NCBI GenBank assembly: GCA_964520525.1
Contig: CAZFNR010000013.1
Coordinates: 1-46,224, forward strand
Length of the DNA stretch: 46,224 nt
Direction of reading: 5' to 3'
Origin: JAJPXC01 sp964520525
GTDB taxonomy: Bacteria; Bacteroidota; Bacteroidia; Bacteroidales; Muribaculaceae
Part shown: piece by piece, positions 16,802-25,064 of the stretch
How the letters are laid out: the number at the start of each line of letters is the position of its first letter
Numbering within the stretch: the stretch's first letter is position 1
The notes under the pieces: model-generated
The model's input: only the letters and a program-made list of their open reading frames with translations
Told to the model about the DNA's origin: nothing
Database searches by the model: none
Translations under genes and position numbers: made by a program

Positions 16802-18829
16802 TTATGACTTATAGTTACGGGTTTGTACCTGAATAGCCTCATACTTCAGCGGTTCCTTGAGCAGCACGGGCTTCTCGTTGTCACCGGTGTATTTCCAGCA
16901 TGACACATACATGTAGTCCTTGTCGTTACGAGCGGCCTCGCCGTCGGCGGTCTGGTACTCTTCGCGGAAGTGCGCGCCACACGACTCGTTGCGGTGCAGA
17001 GCGTCTATCGCCATCATCTTGGCCATAACCAGGAAGTCTTCAAGGCGCAGAGCTTTTTCAAGCTCGGTGTTCAGGTCGTCGGCACGTCCCACGATGCGCA
17101 GGTCGCTATAGAACTCCTTGCGGATATCCTCAAGTTCATCGATTGCCTTGACAAGGCTTTGGAGCGTGCGGCCCATGCCCACGAGATTCCACATCACATG
17201 GCCCAGACGCTTGTGAATCTGGTCAGGCGACTTGGTACCCTTGATGTTCATCAGTTTCTCGATGCGGTCGCGAACGGCCTTCTCAGCCTCGTCAAACTCT
17301 TTGGCATCGGTGTTGAAGTGAGGCACCTTGATTTGGTCGCTGAGGTAGTTTTGCATCGTATACGGCAACACGAAGTAACCGTCGGCGAGACCCTGCATAA
17401 GAGCCGACGCGCCGAGGCGGTTAGCGCCGTGGTCAGAGAAGTTACATTCACCGATTGCGAACAGGCCCTTGATTGACGTTTGCAGTTCATAGTCAACCCA
17501 GATGCCACCCATTGTGTAGTGGCTGGCGGGGAATATCATCATCGGGGTCTCGTAGGGGTTGTCGTCAGAAATCATCTGATACATATCGAAGAGGTTGCCG
17601 TAGCGGTCGCGGACGACATCGGCGCCAAGACGCTCGATAGCATATTTGAAGTCGAGGTAAACGGCGTTGCCCGTTCCCACGCCATAACCGGCGTCGCAAC
17701 GTTCCTTGGCTGCGCGGCTTGCGATGTCGCGGGGGCAAAGGTTACCGAACGCGGGATAACGACGCTCCAAGTAGAAGTCGCGGTCCTCGTCGGGGATATC
17801 GGTGGGTTTCTTCTTGCCGGCGCGGATGGCCTCGGCGTCTTCTTTCTTTTTGGGAACCCAGATGCGGCCGTCGTTACGGAGCGACTCGCTCATGAGGGTG
17901 AGTTTCGACTGGTCTTCGCCGTGAACGGGGATACAGGTCGGGTGAATCTGAGTAAACGCGAGGTTCGAGAGGTAAGCGCCTTTCTTGAATGCTTGGATGG
18001 CAGCCGAACCGTTGCAACCCATGGCATTGGTCGAGAGGAAGAACGTGCGGCCATAACCGCCGGTGGCGAGCACCACGGCGTGAGCGGCGTAACGTTCGAT
18101 TTCGCCGGTGACGAGATTGCGGACGATGATACCGCGTGCGCGGCCGTCGATGATAACCACGTCGAGCATCTCGCGGCGGTTGAACGACTTCACTGTCCCC
18201 TTTTGGATTTGACGGTTGAGCGATGCGTATGCGCCGAGCAGAAGCTGCTGGCCGGTCTGACCTTTAGCGTAGAACGTACGCGACACCTGCGCGCCGCCGA
18301 ACGAGCGGTTGGCCAAGAGGCCGCCGTACTCGCGGGCGAAAGGCACGCCTTGAGCCACACATTGGTCGATGATGTTGTTTGACACCTCAGCCAGACGGTA
18401 GACGTTGGCCTCGCGCGAGCGGAAGTCACCACCTTTCACTGTGTCATAGAACAGTCGGTAAACCGAGTCACCGTCGTTCTGATAGTTTTTAGCTGCGTTG
18501 ATACCGCCCTGAGCGGCGATTGAGTGGGCGCGGCGAGGGCTGTCCTGGATGCAGAAGTTGAGCACATTGAAGCCCATCTCGCCCAGTGTCGACGCTGCCG
18601 ACGCGCCCGCCAGACCGGTTCCGACGACGATGATGTCGAGGTTGCGCTTGTTGGCCGGGTTCACGAGTTTCTGATGCGCTTTGTAGTTGGTCCACTTTTC
18701 AGCTACGGGACCTTCGGGTATCTTGGAGTCAATCTGATATTCGGGGAGCTTCGAAGACTCAATGTCAGCGTAGTCATTCATGATGGGGGTCGAATCAATC
18801 ATCCCATCGAGCTTTTTAATGTCTGCCAT
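16802..18829 (-). CDS. sdhA: Fumarate reductase/succinate dehydrogenase flavoprotein subunit
   Basis: The A subunit holds FAD and interconverts fumarate and succinate. The 675-residue protein has the dinucleotide-binding V-V-G-T-G-L-A-G-A-S-A-A and the covalent-FAD histidine motif H-S-I-A-A-Q-G-G-I-N-A-A. I-H-P-T and the active-site region with G-E-C-N-F-S-D-H-G-A-N-R-L-G-A-S-A-L are also present. Length matches the larger Bacteroidota/epsilon-type FrdA. It lies 18 nt after the cytochrome b gene and 62 nt before sdhB. With pckA elsewhere in the window it belongs to the PEP, oxaloacetate, malate, fumarate, succinate route. Confidence 0.96.
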   Translation of the reverse strand: MADIKKLDGMIDSTPIMNDYADIESSKLPEYQIDSKIPEGPVAEKWTNYKAHQKLVNPANKRNLDIIVVGTGLAGASAASTLGEMGFNVLNFCIQDSPRRAHSIAAQGGINAAKNYQNDGDSVYRLFYDTVKGGDFRSREANVYRLAEVSNNIIDQCVAQGVPFAREYGGLLANRSFGGAQVSRTFYAKGQTGQQLLLGAYASLNRQIQKGTVKSFNRREMLDVVIIDGRARGIIVRNLVTGEIERYAAHAVVLATGGYGRTFFLSTNAMGCNGSAAIQAFKKGAYLSNLAFTQIHPTCIPVHGEDQSKLTLMSESLRNDGRIWVPKKKEDAEAIRAGKKKPTDIPDEDRDFYLERRYPAFGNLCPRDIASRAAKERCDAGYGVGTGNAVYLDFKYAIERLGADVVRDRYGNLFDMYQMISDDNPYETPMMIFPASHYTMGGIWVDYELQTSIKGLFAIGECNFSDHGANRLGASALMQGLADGYFVLPYTMQNYLSDQIKVPHFNTDAKEFDEAEKAVRDRIEKLMNIKGTKSPDQIHKRLGHVMWNLVGMGRTLQSLVKAIDELEDIRKEFYSDLRIVGRADDLNTELEKALRLEDFLVMAKMMAIDALHRNESCGAHFREEYQTADGEAARNDKDYMYVSCWKYTGDNEKPVLLKEPLKYEAIQVQTRNYKS

Positions 18830-18847
18830 ATCGTGAAAAGCGGTTTA

Positions 18848-19795
18848 TTATTGTTCAACATTTTCGTTAGGTTGCTCGCATTTGCCGCATACGTTTTTGC
18901 AGTCAGCGCAATTTTCGGGGCAAACATCGGCGGTGCAAGCGTTTTCGCAAGGAGCGGCGCAATTTTCGGTGCACGCGTCAGCTTCGCAAGCGTTTTCGCA
19001 AGGAGCGGCGCAGTCAGTCAGACAGGGAACGTCGCAAGCGGCTTCAGCCTTATGCTCTTGAGCCATTTCGCAATATTGTTTTTGCAGCTCCGGGCATTTC
19101 AAGTAAGCCTCATCTTGAGCTTGCACAGTGAACACTACCGCCTCGATGATGAACAGGCCGATAACCAGCGTGGTCCACCAATTGCCGACGCATTTCAGGC
19201 GGCAAAGCCATGTAGCGTTGTTCCAGCCTGCGCTTTGGAACATCGACCAGAAGCCGTGGGTCATGTGGAACCACAATGCCACGAAACCGATGATATACAC
19301 AGGCAGAGTCCACCACTGACCGAACGCGAGTTGAATGAAAAGCGTTCCAGCAGCCGGGGGCAACTCGGCACCGCACGGACCGGTGTAAAGGTCACCCGTA
19401 ATCTCGGCGAGCTGCATCTTAGCCCAGAACTGGATTAGGTGAACTACGAAGAACGCAAGCACCACGATACCGAGCACGAGCATATTTTGCGACGCCCACT
19501 CAACCTGCTTGGGTTTGGAAGTCACGGCATAGCGGCCGTTGCCGCGAGCTTTCCGGTTTTGCACGGTGAGCCACAGCGCGTAAATGATGTGCAGCATGAA
19601 ACCTGCGGCAAGAACCAGCGTGCCGACAAGGGCATACCAGTTCGCACCCAAAAACGCGCAGATGACGTTGTAAGCGGCAGGCCAGAAGATGGCCACGCCA
19701 TTCATCAAGACGTGAAACGTCACAAAGAGGACAAGGAACGCGCCGGTCAGAGCCATGACGAATTTCCGCCCTACAGATGAGTTAGTTAACCACAT
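18848..19795 (-). CDS. sdhC: Fumarate reductase/succinate dehydrogenase cytochrome b subunit with Cys-rich C-terminal tail
   Basis: Residues 1-228 form a single-chain di-heme type membrane anchor with five hydrophobic helices (about 12-36, 52-78, 103-125, 160-185, 205-228). Histidines at 28, 69, 119, 177 and 180 are candidate heme ligands. This subunit exchanges electrons with menaquinone. What is odd is residues 234-306: sixteen cysteines, mostly at C-x3-C or C-x4-C spacing. They include two copies of a 17-residue unit (262-278 and 279-295), each starting C-A-A-P-C-E-N-A-C. The tail is in frame, ends shortly after in N-E-N-V-E-Q, and is absent from the standard anchor of about 230 residues. 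It is first in the operon behind a strong promoter. Confidence 0.93.
   Translation of the reverse strand: MWLTNSSVGRKFVMALTGAFLVLFVTFHVLMNGVAIFWPAAYNVICAFLGANWYALVGTLVLAAGFMLHIIYALWLTVQNRKARGNGRYAVTSKPKQVEWASQNMLVLGIVVLAFFVVHLIQFWAKMQLAEITGDLYTGPCGAELPPAAGTLFIQLAFGQWWTLPVYIIGFVALWFHMTHGFWSMFQSAGWNNATWLCRLKCVGNWWTTLVIGLFIIEAVVFTVQAQDEAYLKCPELQKQYCEMAQEHKAEAACDVPCLTDCAAPCENACEADACTENCAAPCENACTADVCPENCADCKNVCGKCEQPNENVEQ
18911..19012 (-). repeat. Two 51-nt tandem repeats encoding the SdhC Cys-rich unit
   Basis: Two adjacent in-frame 51-nt units (19012-18962 and 18961-18911) encode the 17-residue cysteine unit. Within them a 27-nt block (18935-18961 and 18986-19012) is identical, showing recent duplication. 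Confidence 0.85.
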
Positions 19796-19870
19796 AGAGG
19801 ATGATAGTTTTGATTTATAAATTTATTGTTCTTGTTGTTTCTGTCGTTAAAGCTATCGCGTTACGTTTGG

Positions 19871-19902
19871 CAAAATTAGTGCAAAAACACCGCAGCCGCA
19901 AA
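19871..19902 (-). promoter_or_regulatory. Promoter of the sdhCAB operon
   Basis: On the minus strand TTTG (19902-19899), a 20-nt spacer and TAATTTTG (19878-19871) match the Bacteroidota consensus. The start of transcription would be near 19864, giving a leader of about 70 nt. Confidence 0.7.
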
Positions 19903-19973
19903 AATTAAGGAAAAAATTCTTTAAAAATAGGTGTTTTAACCCCTACTCCGCCTTTTGCAGCCACTTGGCGCCA

Positions 19974-20870
19974 TCATTCAGCCGATGCTTTGCGGAATGC
20001 CTCGCTGAAAAATTCGATGTGATACAATATCGAGTTGCGCCAGTAATCCCACGAGTGTTTTCCGGGACGGCTTGTGTAGTCATGCGGGATTTTCCTCGCC
20101 AGCAGAGCTTCGTGAAGTTCATTGTTGACCTCAGCGAAAAAGTCGTCGACGCCGCAGTCGACAATAATGTTTTGGCCGGGGGCAAGTGTAGGCACGAGGT
20201 TAATCACCGTATGCGATTCCCATAGTTCCTTGTTTTGGTCGTACGGGCCGAGCCGCTCTTCCATCTTCCACTTTTTCGTGAAAGGGATGATGTTGACACC
20301 GCCGCTCATGCTGCCCATCGACCCGAAAAGGTCGGGGTGGCGCATCCCGAGCCACAGCGCGCCGTGGCCACCCATCGACAGCCCCGTGATTGCCCTGTGC
20401 GCCGGGTCGGCTATAGTCGGGTAGTTAGCATCAATCATCGGCACGAGCACCCGTGTTATCAGCGTCTCCATCTGCATATTCGGGTCCACGGGCGAATCCC
20501 AATACCAGCTATCTCTGCCGTCGGGACACACTATGATTATACCTTTCTCTTGCGCCAGCTCGTTCAGGCGCGGCTGTCCCTGCGGCCAAGAGCGGTAATC
20601 GCCTCCGTAGCCGTTGAGCATATAAACCACGGGATAACGCACCGCGGGGTCAGTCCACGCGGGGTGGATGACTGTTACCTTTACCGGCGGCGTCACCTGT
20701 TTCGTCGTCAGCGTGATGGTGTCGGCGGTCGACGGGATGACAGTCGACACGTTCACTACGGTGTCGCGGAGCTGATGGGCCTTCGATGCAGCAGCCGATG
20801 GCATAACCGCCCCGAAAGCCGCAATCATCAATGCTGCCATTCCGGCCAGCACTTTCCTGAGAAAAATCAT
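19974..20870 (-). CDS. Secreted esterase-family alpha/beta hydrolase
   Basis: From the ATG at 20870 the protein is 298 residues with a signal peptide (about 1-28, ending S-A-A-A-S). It belongs to the putative-esterase family that includes esterase D, feruloyl esterases and mycolyltransferases. It has the nucleophile elbow G-L-S-M-G-G near residue 155-165, an acid in D-C-G-V-D-D-F-F, and the histidine in G-K-H-S-W-D-Y-W. Export suggests it acts on polysaccharide-linked esters or similar substrates outside the cytoplasm, but the substrate cannot be read from sequence. It is divergent from the BspA-like gene, with a TATCTTTG box at 20934-20927. Its 5' ATG at 20909 would place extra non-signal residues before the leader. 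Confidence 0.85.
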   Translation of the reverse strand: MIFLRKVLAGMAALMIAAFGAVMPSAAASKAHQLRDTVVNVSTVIPSTADTITLTTKQVTPPVKVTVIHPAWTDPAVRYPVVYMLNGYGGDYRSWPQGQPRLNELAQEKGIIIVCPDGRDSWYWDSPVDPNMQMETLITRVLVPMIDANYPTIADPAHRAITGLSMGGHGALWLGMRHPDLFGSMGSMSGGVNIIPFTKKWKMEERLGPYDQNKELWESHTVINLVPTLAPGQNIIVDCGVDDFFAEVNNELHEALLARKIPHDYTSRPGKHSWDYWRNSILYHIEFFSEAFRKASAE

Positions 20871-20926
20871 GACTATATTGTGTTTAATTTTTATATTGTG
20901 AGTATTCATTCATGGTTTACAAACGA

Positions 20927-20934
20927 CAAAGATA
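20927..20934 (-). promoter_or_regulatory. -7 box for the esterase gene
   Basis: TATCTTTG on the minus strand fits TAnnTTTG and lies about 57 nt upstream of the chosen ATG. No clear -33 element is seen. Confidence 0.45.
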
Positions 20935-20988
20935 ATGATTAATTAGTTAAAATCTATTTTGTCGGGATGGTATTTGACATTTTATAGC

Positions 20989-20996
20989 TACTTTTG
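20989..20996 (+). promoter_or_regulatory. -7 box for the first BspA-like gene
   Basis: TACTTTTG fits TAnnTTTG but lies only 7 nt before the ATG at 21004. The transcript would be nearly leaderless, or the gene may use a different promoter. Confidence 0.35.
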
Positions 20997-21003
20997 CCAT
21001 GTA

Positions 21004-22977
21004 ATGAATCGATTCCACAGACTTTCAACCACGTTGTTATCCGCCGTGTTAACCCACGCGGCGATTTCCGCCGTCGACTTCTCTGTCGACGGTCTCAATT
21101 ACACCATAATAAGCCCCTCGCAGGTCGAGCTGGCATCCCTTCAGAATCAGAACTACTCTTGGGTACTCACCATCCCATCGGTGGTTAACGGTCCTGACGG
21201 CAAAAACTACTCCGTCACCGGGATTGCCGACGAGGCCGTCAAAGGCTGCAGCCGCATAACCTATGTAATCTTCCCCGACGCCCTCACCAGCATCGGGACC
21301 GAAGCGTTTGCCGGATGCTCATGGATTACCGAGATAAAGCTCCCGTCCACAGTCAGCCACATCGGCGAAGGAGCCTTTTCACAGTGTACCAGTCTCCGGC
21401 AGTTTGAGATGCCGGCGAGCGTGACCACATGGCCCGCCAGGCTTTTCACCGCCGACATAAGGCTCTGCAACCTCACCTTTGCCACCCCCCCCGTCTCGAT
21501 TGGCGAATACGCCTTTTCGGGGTGCCAAGCGCTTAAAAGCATCAAGTTCGCCGACAAGCTCACCACCATTGGCGACTACGCTTTCGACGGATGCACGCAG
21601 CTCACGTCAGTCACGCTCCCCGCGACACTGACAACCGTAGGCAGCGGAGCTTTCCAAAGATGCGGGTTGCAGTCGTTGTCTCTTCCCGAAGGCGTGTCCA
21701 GAATCGGGGTCGAAGCCATCGCCGACTGCCAGGGACTGTCATCAGTCTCAGTCCCCTCGACAGTCACCGCCATACCCGACGGTATGTTCAGCGGGTGCAG
21801 CGCCCTACCATCAATCGACCTTCCCACTTCGATAGCCGTTATAGGCTCCCGGGCATTCAGCAACTGCCACAACCTTGAGTCGGCATCATTTGCCTCCGTC
21901 GTGACAATCGGCGAAGAAGCGTTCGCCAGCAGTGGCATAACCTCCATCAACATCCCCGACAACACGACATTCATAGGCGACAGAGCCTTCAGCGATTGCC
22001 GCTCGCTCATTTCCGTCTCAATGGGCGGCGGAGTCACCTCAATAGGCGAAGAATCATTCAGCAACTGCGGAGGGTTGACATCAATCACCCTTCCACCGGC
22101 ACTTGGAACCATCGGCACGAGAGCCTTCAACGGATGCGTCGGCCTCCGAGGAATCACGATACCCGAAGGCGTGACCACAATCGGGGACTATGCGTTTGCC
22201 GACTGCCGCGACCTGTCGACCGCGAAACTTCCGTCAAGCCTCTCCGCCATCAGCGACGGCTGCTTCAGCGGCTGCTCATCGCTCAGTTCCGTGCGAATCC
22301 CCGAGGGGGTCAACGCCATTGGCCAATACTCATTCCACGGATGCGCCGCGCTGTCGCAGGCCTACATCCCGTTCACAGCCACGACCATCGGCGACGGCGC
22401 CTTTGCCGGATGCTCATCGCTGGCCTCGTTCGACACCGGCGACGGCATTTACGCCATCGGAGCCGAAGCCTTCGACTGCTGCGCATCACTCACCACCCTC
22501 GCGCTTGGCCGCGGAATCCACACGATATCAATCGACGCCTTCACCGGCTGCCATGCCATCGGCGACATCCAATGCCGCGCCTCAACCCCGCCCGACTGCA
22601 ACAAAAGGGAAGATATCCATCAACCCGACATTGACGCGTTCGAATCAGACGTGTTCAGCGACGCCACACTCAGCGTCCCCATCGGGGCCTCCCCCGCCTA
22701 CGTCGCCCACCCCGTCTGGGGCCGCTTCAACACCGTCAACGAAGTCTCATTCGCCGGTGTCGACCCCATCACCGTCACGACCGTCACGCCGTCGGTCACA
22801 CTCACGCCCGACGGACGGATTCTCATAAACCAAATGAACAAAACCGCACTCTTAGACGTATATGATTCAACAGGGCGAGCCATCTACATCGGCAGCAGAC
22901 CCGACGACATCCAGATACAACACTCCGGCATATACTTCATTAAAATCGGTGGTGAAATATTTAAGGTGAAAAAGTGA
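21004..22977 (+). CDS. BspA-like leucine-rich-repeat surface protein
   Basis: The 657-residue protein has a signal peptide (about 1-22) and a long array of roughly 23-residue LRR_5 repeats (about residues 70-520). The pattern is I-G-x-x-A-F-x-x-C-x-x-L-x-x-x-x-L-P-x-x-x-x-x, repeated around eighteen times. The last 60 or so residues (L-D-V-Y-D-S-T-G-R then G-I-Y-F-I-K-I-G-G) resemble the type A sorting domain of type IX secretion substrates. BspA-like proteins bind host matrix proteins, mucus or other bacteria in several anaerobes; the ligand here is unknown. An ATG at 20959 precedes a poor leader, so 21004 was chosen. It is divergent from the esterase gene. Confidence 0.87.
   Translation: MNRFHRLSTTLLSAVLTHAAISAVDFSVDGLNYTIISPSQVELASLQNQNYSWVLTIPSVVNGPDGKNYSVTGIADEAVKGCSRITYVIFPDALTSIGTEAFAGCSWITEIKLPSTVSHIGEGAFSQCTSLRQFEMPASVTTWPARLFTADIRLCNLTFATPPVSIGEYAFSGCQALKSIKFADKLTTIGDYAFDGCTQLTSVTLPATLTTVGSGAFQRCGLQSLSLPEGVSRIGVEAIADCQGLSSVSVPSTVTAIPDGMFSGCSALPSIDLPTSIAVIGSRAFSNCHNLESASFASVVTIGEEAFASSGITSINIPDNTTFIGDRAFSDCRSLISVSMGGGVTSIGEESFSNCGGLTSITLPPALGTIGTRAFNGCVGLRGITIPEGVTTIGDYAFADCRDLSTAKLPSSLSAISDGCFSGCSSLSSVRIPEGVNAIGQYSFHGCAALSQAYIPFTATTIGDGAFAGCSSLASFDTGDGIYAIGAEAFDCCASLTTLALGRGIHTISIDAFTGCHAIGDIQCRASTPPDCNKREDIHQPDIDAFESDVFSDATLSVPIGASPAYVAHPVWGRFNTVNEVSFAGVDPITVTTVTPSVTLTPDGRILINQMNKTALLDVYDSTGRAIYIGSRPDDIQIQHSGIYFIKIGGEIFKVKK
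21220..22560 (+). repeat. LRR_5 repeat array of the first BspA-like protein
   Basis: About eighteen tandem copies of a degenerate unit near 69 nt encode the I-G-x-x-A-F-x-x-C repeats. The repetition is clear at protein level and diverged at DNA level, so it is not a CRISPR-like array. Confidence 0.75.
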
Positions 22978-23031
22978 CGCGCATAAAGCGGGTTAAAAAA
23001 AATTAATACGGAAAAATTTCTTTAATATCCG

Positions 23032-23062
23032 TTTGTTATACCAAAAAGCCGCGCTACCTTTG
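23032..23062 (+). promoter_or_regulatory. pckA promoter
   Basis: TTTG (23032-23035), exactly 19 nt, then TACCTTTG (23055-23062) is an ideal Bacteroidota promoter. Transcription should start near 23069, giving a leader of about 43 nt that is A-rich with no Shine-Dalgarno site. Confidence 0.8.
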
Positions 23063-23111
23063 CACGTGATTTTGAAGGAATAAAAATAAATAAAAAACTA
23101 AGTCTACGAAA

Positions 23112-24713
23112 ATGAGCAAAATCGATTTAACCAAGTATGGTATCACCGGTACCCCGGAGATTATTCACAACCCCTCATGGGACCAACTCTTCATCGATGA
23201 AGTCAATCCCGCTCTCACAGGCTACGAGAAAGGCCAGGAGACCGAGCTTGGCGCAGTAAACGTGATGACCGGCATCTACACAGGCCGTTCACCCAAGGAC
23301 AAATTCTTCGTAAAAGACGACGTATCAAAAGACACCATCTGGTGGACTTCAGACGAATATAAAAACGACAACAAAGCAATCACGCCCGCCACATGGGACG
23401 CTTTGAAGTCAATCGCCGACAAAGAGCTCTCAAACAAAAAGCTCTACGTTGTCGACGCTTTCTGCGGCACCAACAAAGACACTCGCCTCGCAGTGCGTTT
23501 CATCGTCGAGGTAGCATGGCAGGCCCACTTCGTGACCAATATGTTCATCCGCCCCACCGAGGAGGAGCTCAAAGATTTCCAACCCGACTTCGTTGTCCTC
23601 AACGCCTCTAAGGCCAAAGTCGAGAACTGGAAAGAACTCGGCATCAACTCAGAGACTTGCGTCGCTTTCAACCTCACCGAGCGTATGCAGGTAATCATCA
23701 ACACCTGGTATGGCGGCGAGATGAAGAAAGGTATGTTCTCAATCATGAACTACTACCTCCCCTTGAAAGGCATGGCATCAATGCACTGCTCAGCCAACAC
23801 CGACAAGAACGGCGAGAACACCGCAATCTTCTTCGGTCTGTCAGGTACCGGCAAAACCACCCTTTCAACCGACCCCAAACGTCTGCTCATCGGCGACGAC
23901 GAACATGGTTGGGACGACAACGGTGTCTTCAACTTCGAAGGCGGTTGCTACGCTAAGGTTATCAACCTCGACAAAGAGAGCGAGCCCGACATCTACAACG
24001 CAATCCGTCGCAACGCCCTCCTCGAGAACGTAACCGTAGACGCTAACGGCAAAATCGACTTCGCCGACAAGAGCGTTACCGAGAACACCCGCGTGTCTTA
24101 CCCCATCGACCACATCGAGAAAATCGTACGCCCCAGCGCAGGCCCCGCAGCGAAGAACGTTATCTTCCTTTCGGCTGATGCGTTCGGTGTGCTGCCCCCC
24201 GTTTCAATCTTGACTCCCGAGCAGACCAAGTACTACTTCCTCTCAGGCTTCACCTCGAAACTCGCCGGCACAGAGCGCGGCATCACCGAGCCTACCCCCA
24301 CCTTCTCAGCTTGCTTCGGCGCAGCGTTCCTTTCGTTGCACCCCACAAAATATGCTGAAGAGCTCGTTAAGAAGATGGAGAAGAGCGGCGCTAAGGCTTA
24401 CTTGGTTAACACCGGCTGGAACGGTACCGGCAAACGTATCTCAATCAAAGATACCCGCGGTATCATCGACGCTATCCTCGACGGCTCAATCCTCACCGCT
24501 CCCACCAAGCAAATCCCCGTGTTTGACTTCACAGTTCCCACCGCACTCCCCGGTGTCGACCCCAACATTCTCGACCCCCGCGACACTTACGCTGACGCAT
24601 CAGAGTGGAACGTTAAAGCCAACAAGCTCGCCGAGATGTTCATCAACAACTTCAAGAAGTTTGAGAACAACGAGGCAGGTAAAGCACTCGTGGCTGCCGG
24701 TCCCAAACTTTAA
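23112..24713 (+). CDS. pckA: Phosphoenolpyruvate carboxykinase (ATP)
   Basis: The enzyme interconverts PEP plus CO2 with oxaloacetate using ADP/ATP. In succinate-producing anaerobes it usually runs in the carboxylating direction. The 533-residue protein has the kinase P-loop G-L-S-G-T-G-K-T-T-L-S, the metal site G-D-D-E-H-G-W, and the T-G-R-S-P-K-D-K-F block near the N-terminus. I-V-R-P-S-A-G-P-A-A-K-N also fits the ATP-type family, and length is normal. Codon use is noticeably biased toward a few codons (for example GGC, AAC, CTC), as in highly expressed genes. It has an ideal promoter and a strong terminator, so it is a single-gene unit. Confidence 0.96.
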   Translation: MSKIDLTKYGITGTPEIIHNPSWDQLFIDEVNPALTGYEKGQETELGAVNVMTGIYTGRSPKDKFFVKDDVSKDTIWWTSDEYKNDNKAITPATWDALKSIADKELSNKKLYVVDAFCGTNKDTRLAVRFIVEVAWQAHFVTNMFIRPTEEELKDFQPDFVVLNASKAKVENWKELGINSETCVAFNLTERMQVIINTWYGGEMKKGMFSIMNYYLPLKGMASMHCSANTDKNGENTAIFFGLSGTGKTTLSTDPKRLLIGDDEHGWDDNGVFNFEGGCYAKVINLDKESEPDIYNAIRRNALLENVTVDANGKIDFADKSVTENTRVSYPIDHIEKIVRPSAGPAAKNVIFLSADAFGVLPPVSILTPEQTKYYFLSGFTSKLAGTERGITEPTPTFSACFGAAFLSLHPTKYAEELVKKMEKSGAKAYLVNTGWNGTGKRISIKDTRGIIDAILDGSILTAPTKQIPVFDFTVPTALPGVDPNILDPRDTYADASEWNVKANKLAEMFINNFKKFENNEAGKALVAAGPKL

Positions 24714-24751
24714 GACACGACTCCGCGCCACCAAGGCCGGATGACAATACC

Positions 24752-24790
24752 AAAGAATAGGCTGTGCTGAGGCACAGCCTATTCTTTTTT
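24752..24790 (+). terminator. Terminator after pckA
   Basis: A 16-bp perfect stem (24752-24767 with 24772-24787) and a 4-nt loop run straight into a T tract. It is a textbook intrinsic terminator. Confidence 0.92.
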
Positions 24791-24913
24791 CGTCAGATTT
24801 TCGCGAAATTGCGGCTCACAGTTAGCTTTATTGATATTCAAAAGAGTGGATGCCTATGCAAACAGCAAACCTATATCGCTGATATTCTGTCACTTACCCC
24901 CCCCCACACAACT

Positions 24914-24947
24914 AAATATTGCGTAAAATCAGAAAATATTGCGTAAA
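24914..24947 (+). repeat. Direct repeat pair, aaatattgcgtaaa
   Basis: Two identical 14-nt copies start 20 nt apart, about two helical turns, in the upstream region of the second BspA-like gene. The second copy leads into TAAATTCG, one base off the -7 consensus. This could be an operator for a dimeric regulator. Confidence 0.6.
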
Positions 24948-24967
24948 TTCGCGGGAACAAAATCAGA

Positions 24968-25005
24968 TTAGCGGTAGCTATAATGAGGTTCGTGCTACCC
25001 GCTAA
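24968..25005 (+). other. Hairpin in the leader of the second BspA-like gene
   Basis: ttagcggtagc (24968-24978) pairs with gctacccgctaa (24994-25005) with a single bulged base and a 15-nt loop. It has no T tract. It could stabilise the mRNA or form part of a protein-binding site. Confidence 0.45.
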
Positions 25006-25064
25006 TGACAAGTTGAATTTATCGAACTTCCCCAAACCCAAACGACTCCTAACCGTTTCTAATC

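Larger units (their letters stand above)
24714..25064. other. Intergenic region between pckA and the second BspA-like gene
   Basis: No gene is visible. It holds the pckA terminator, a C run (24897-24905), a 20-nt-spaced pair of 14-nt direct repeats (24914-24927 and 24934-24947), and a leader hairpin (24968-25005). The rest shows nothing assignable. Confidence 0.6.

Noticed and set aside
17480..18382. 300-residue ORF on the plus strand opposite sdhA
   Set aside because: It lies wholly antisense to a strongly conserved flavoprotein gene, has no promoter or start signal, and its composition mirrors the sdhA codons.
18524..19438. 304-residue plus-strand ORF across sdhA and sdhC
   Set aside because: It runs antisense to two conserved genes and through the SdhC repeat, with no domain visible.
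21576..22178. 200-residue minus-strand ORF inside the first BspA-like gene
   Set aside because: It is antisense to the LRR repeats; the open frame follows from repeat codon use, and no family is recognisable.
21220..22560. Regularly spaced repeats as a possible CRISPR array
   Set aside because: They are degenerate LRR_5 coding repeats in one long frame, with no fixed repeat and no unique spacers.
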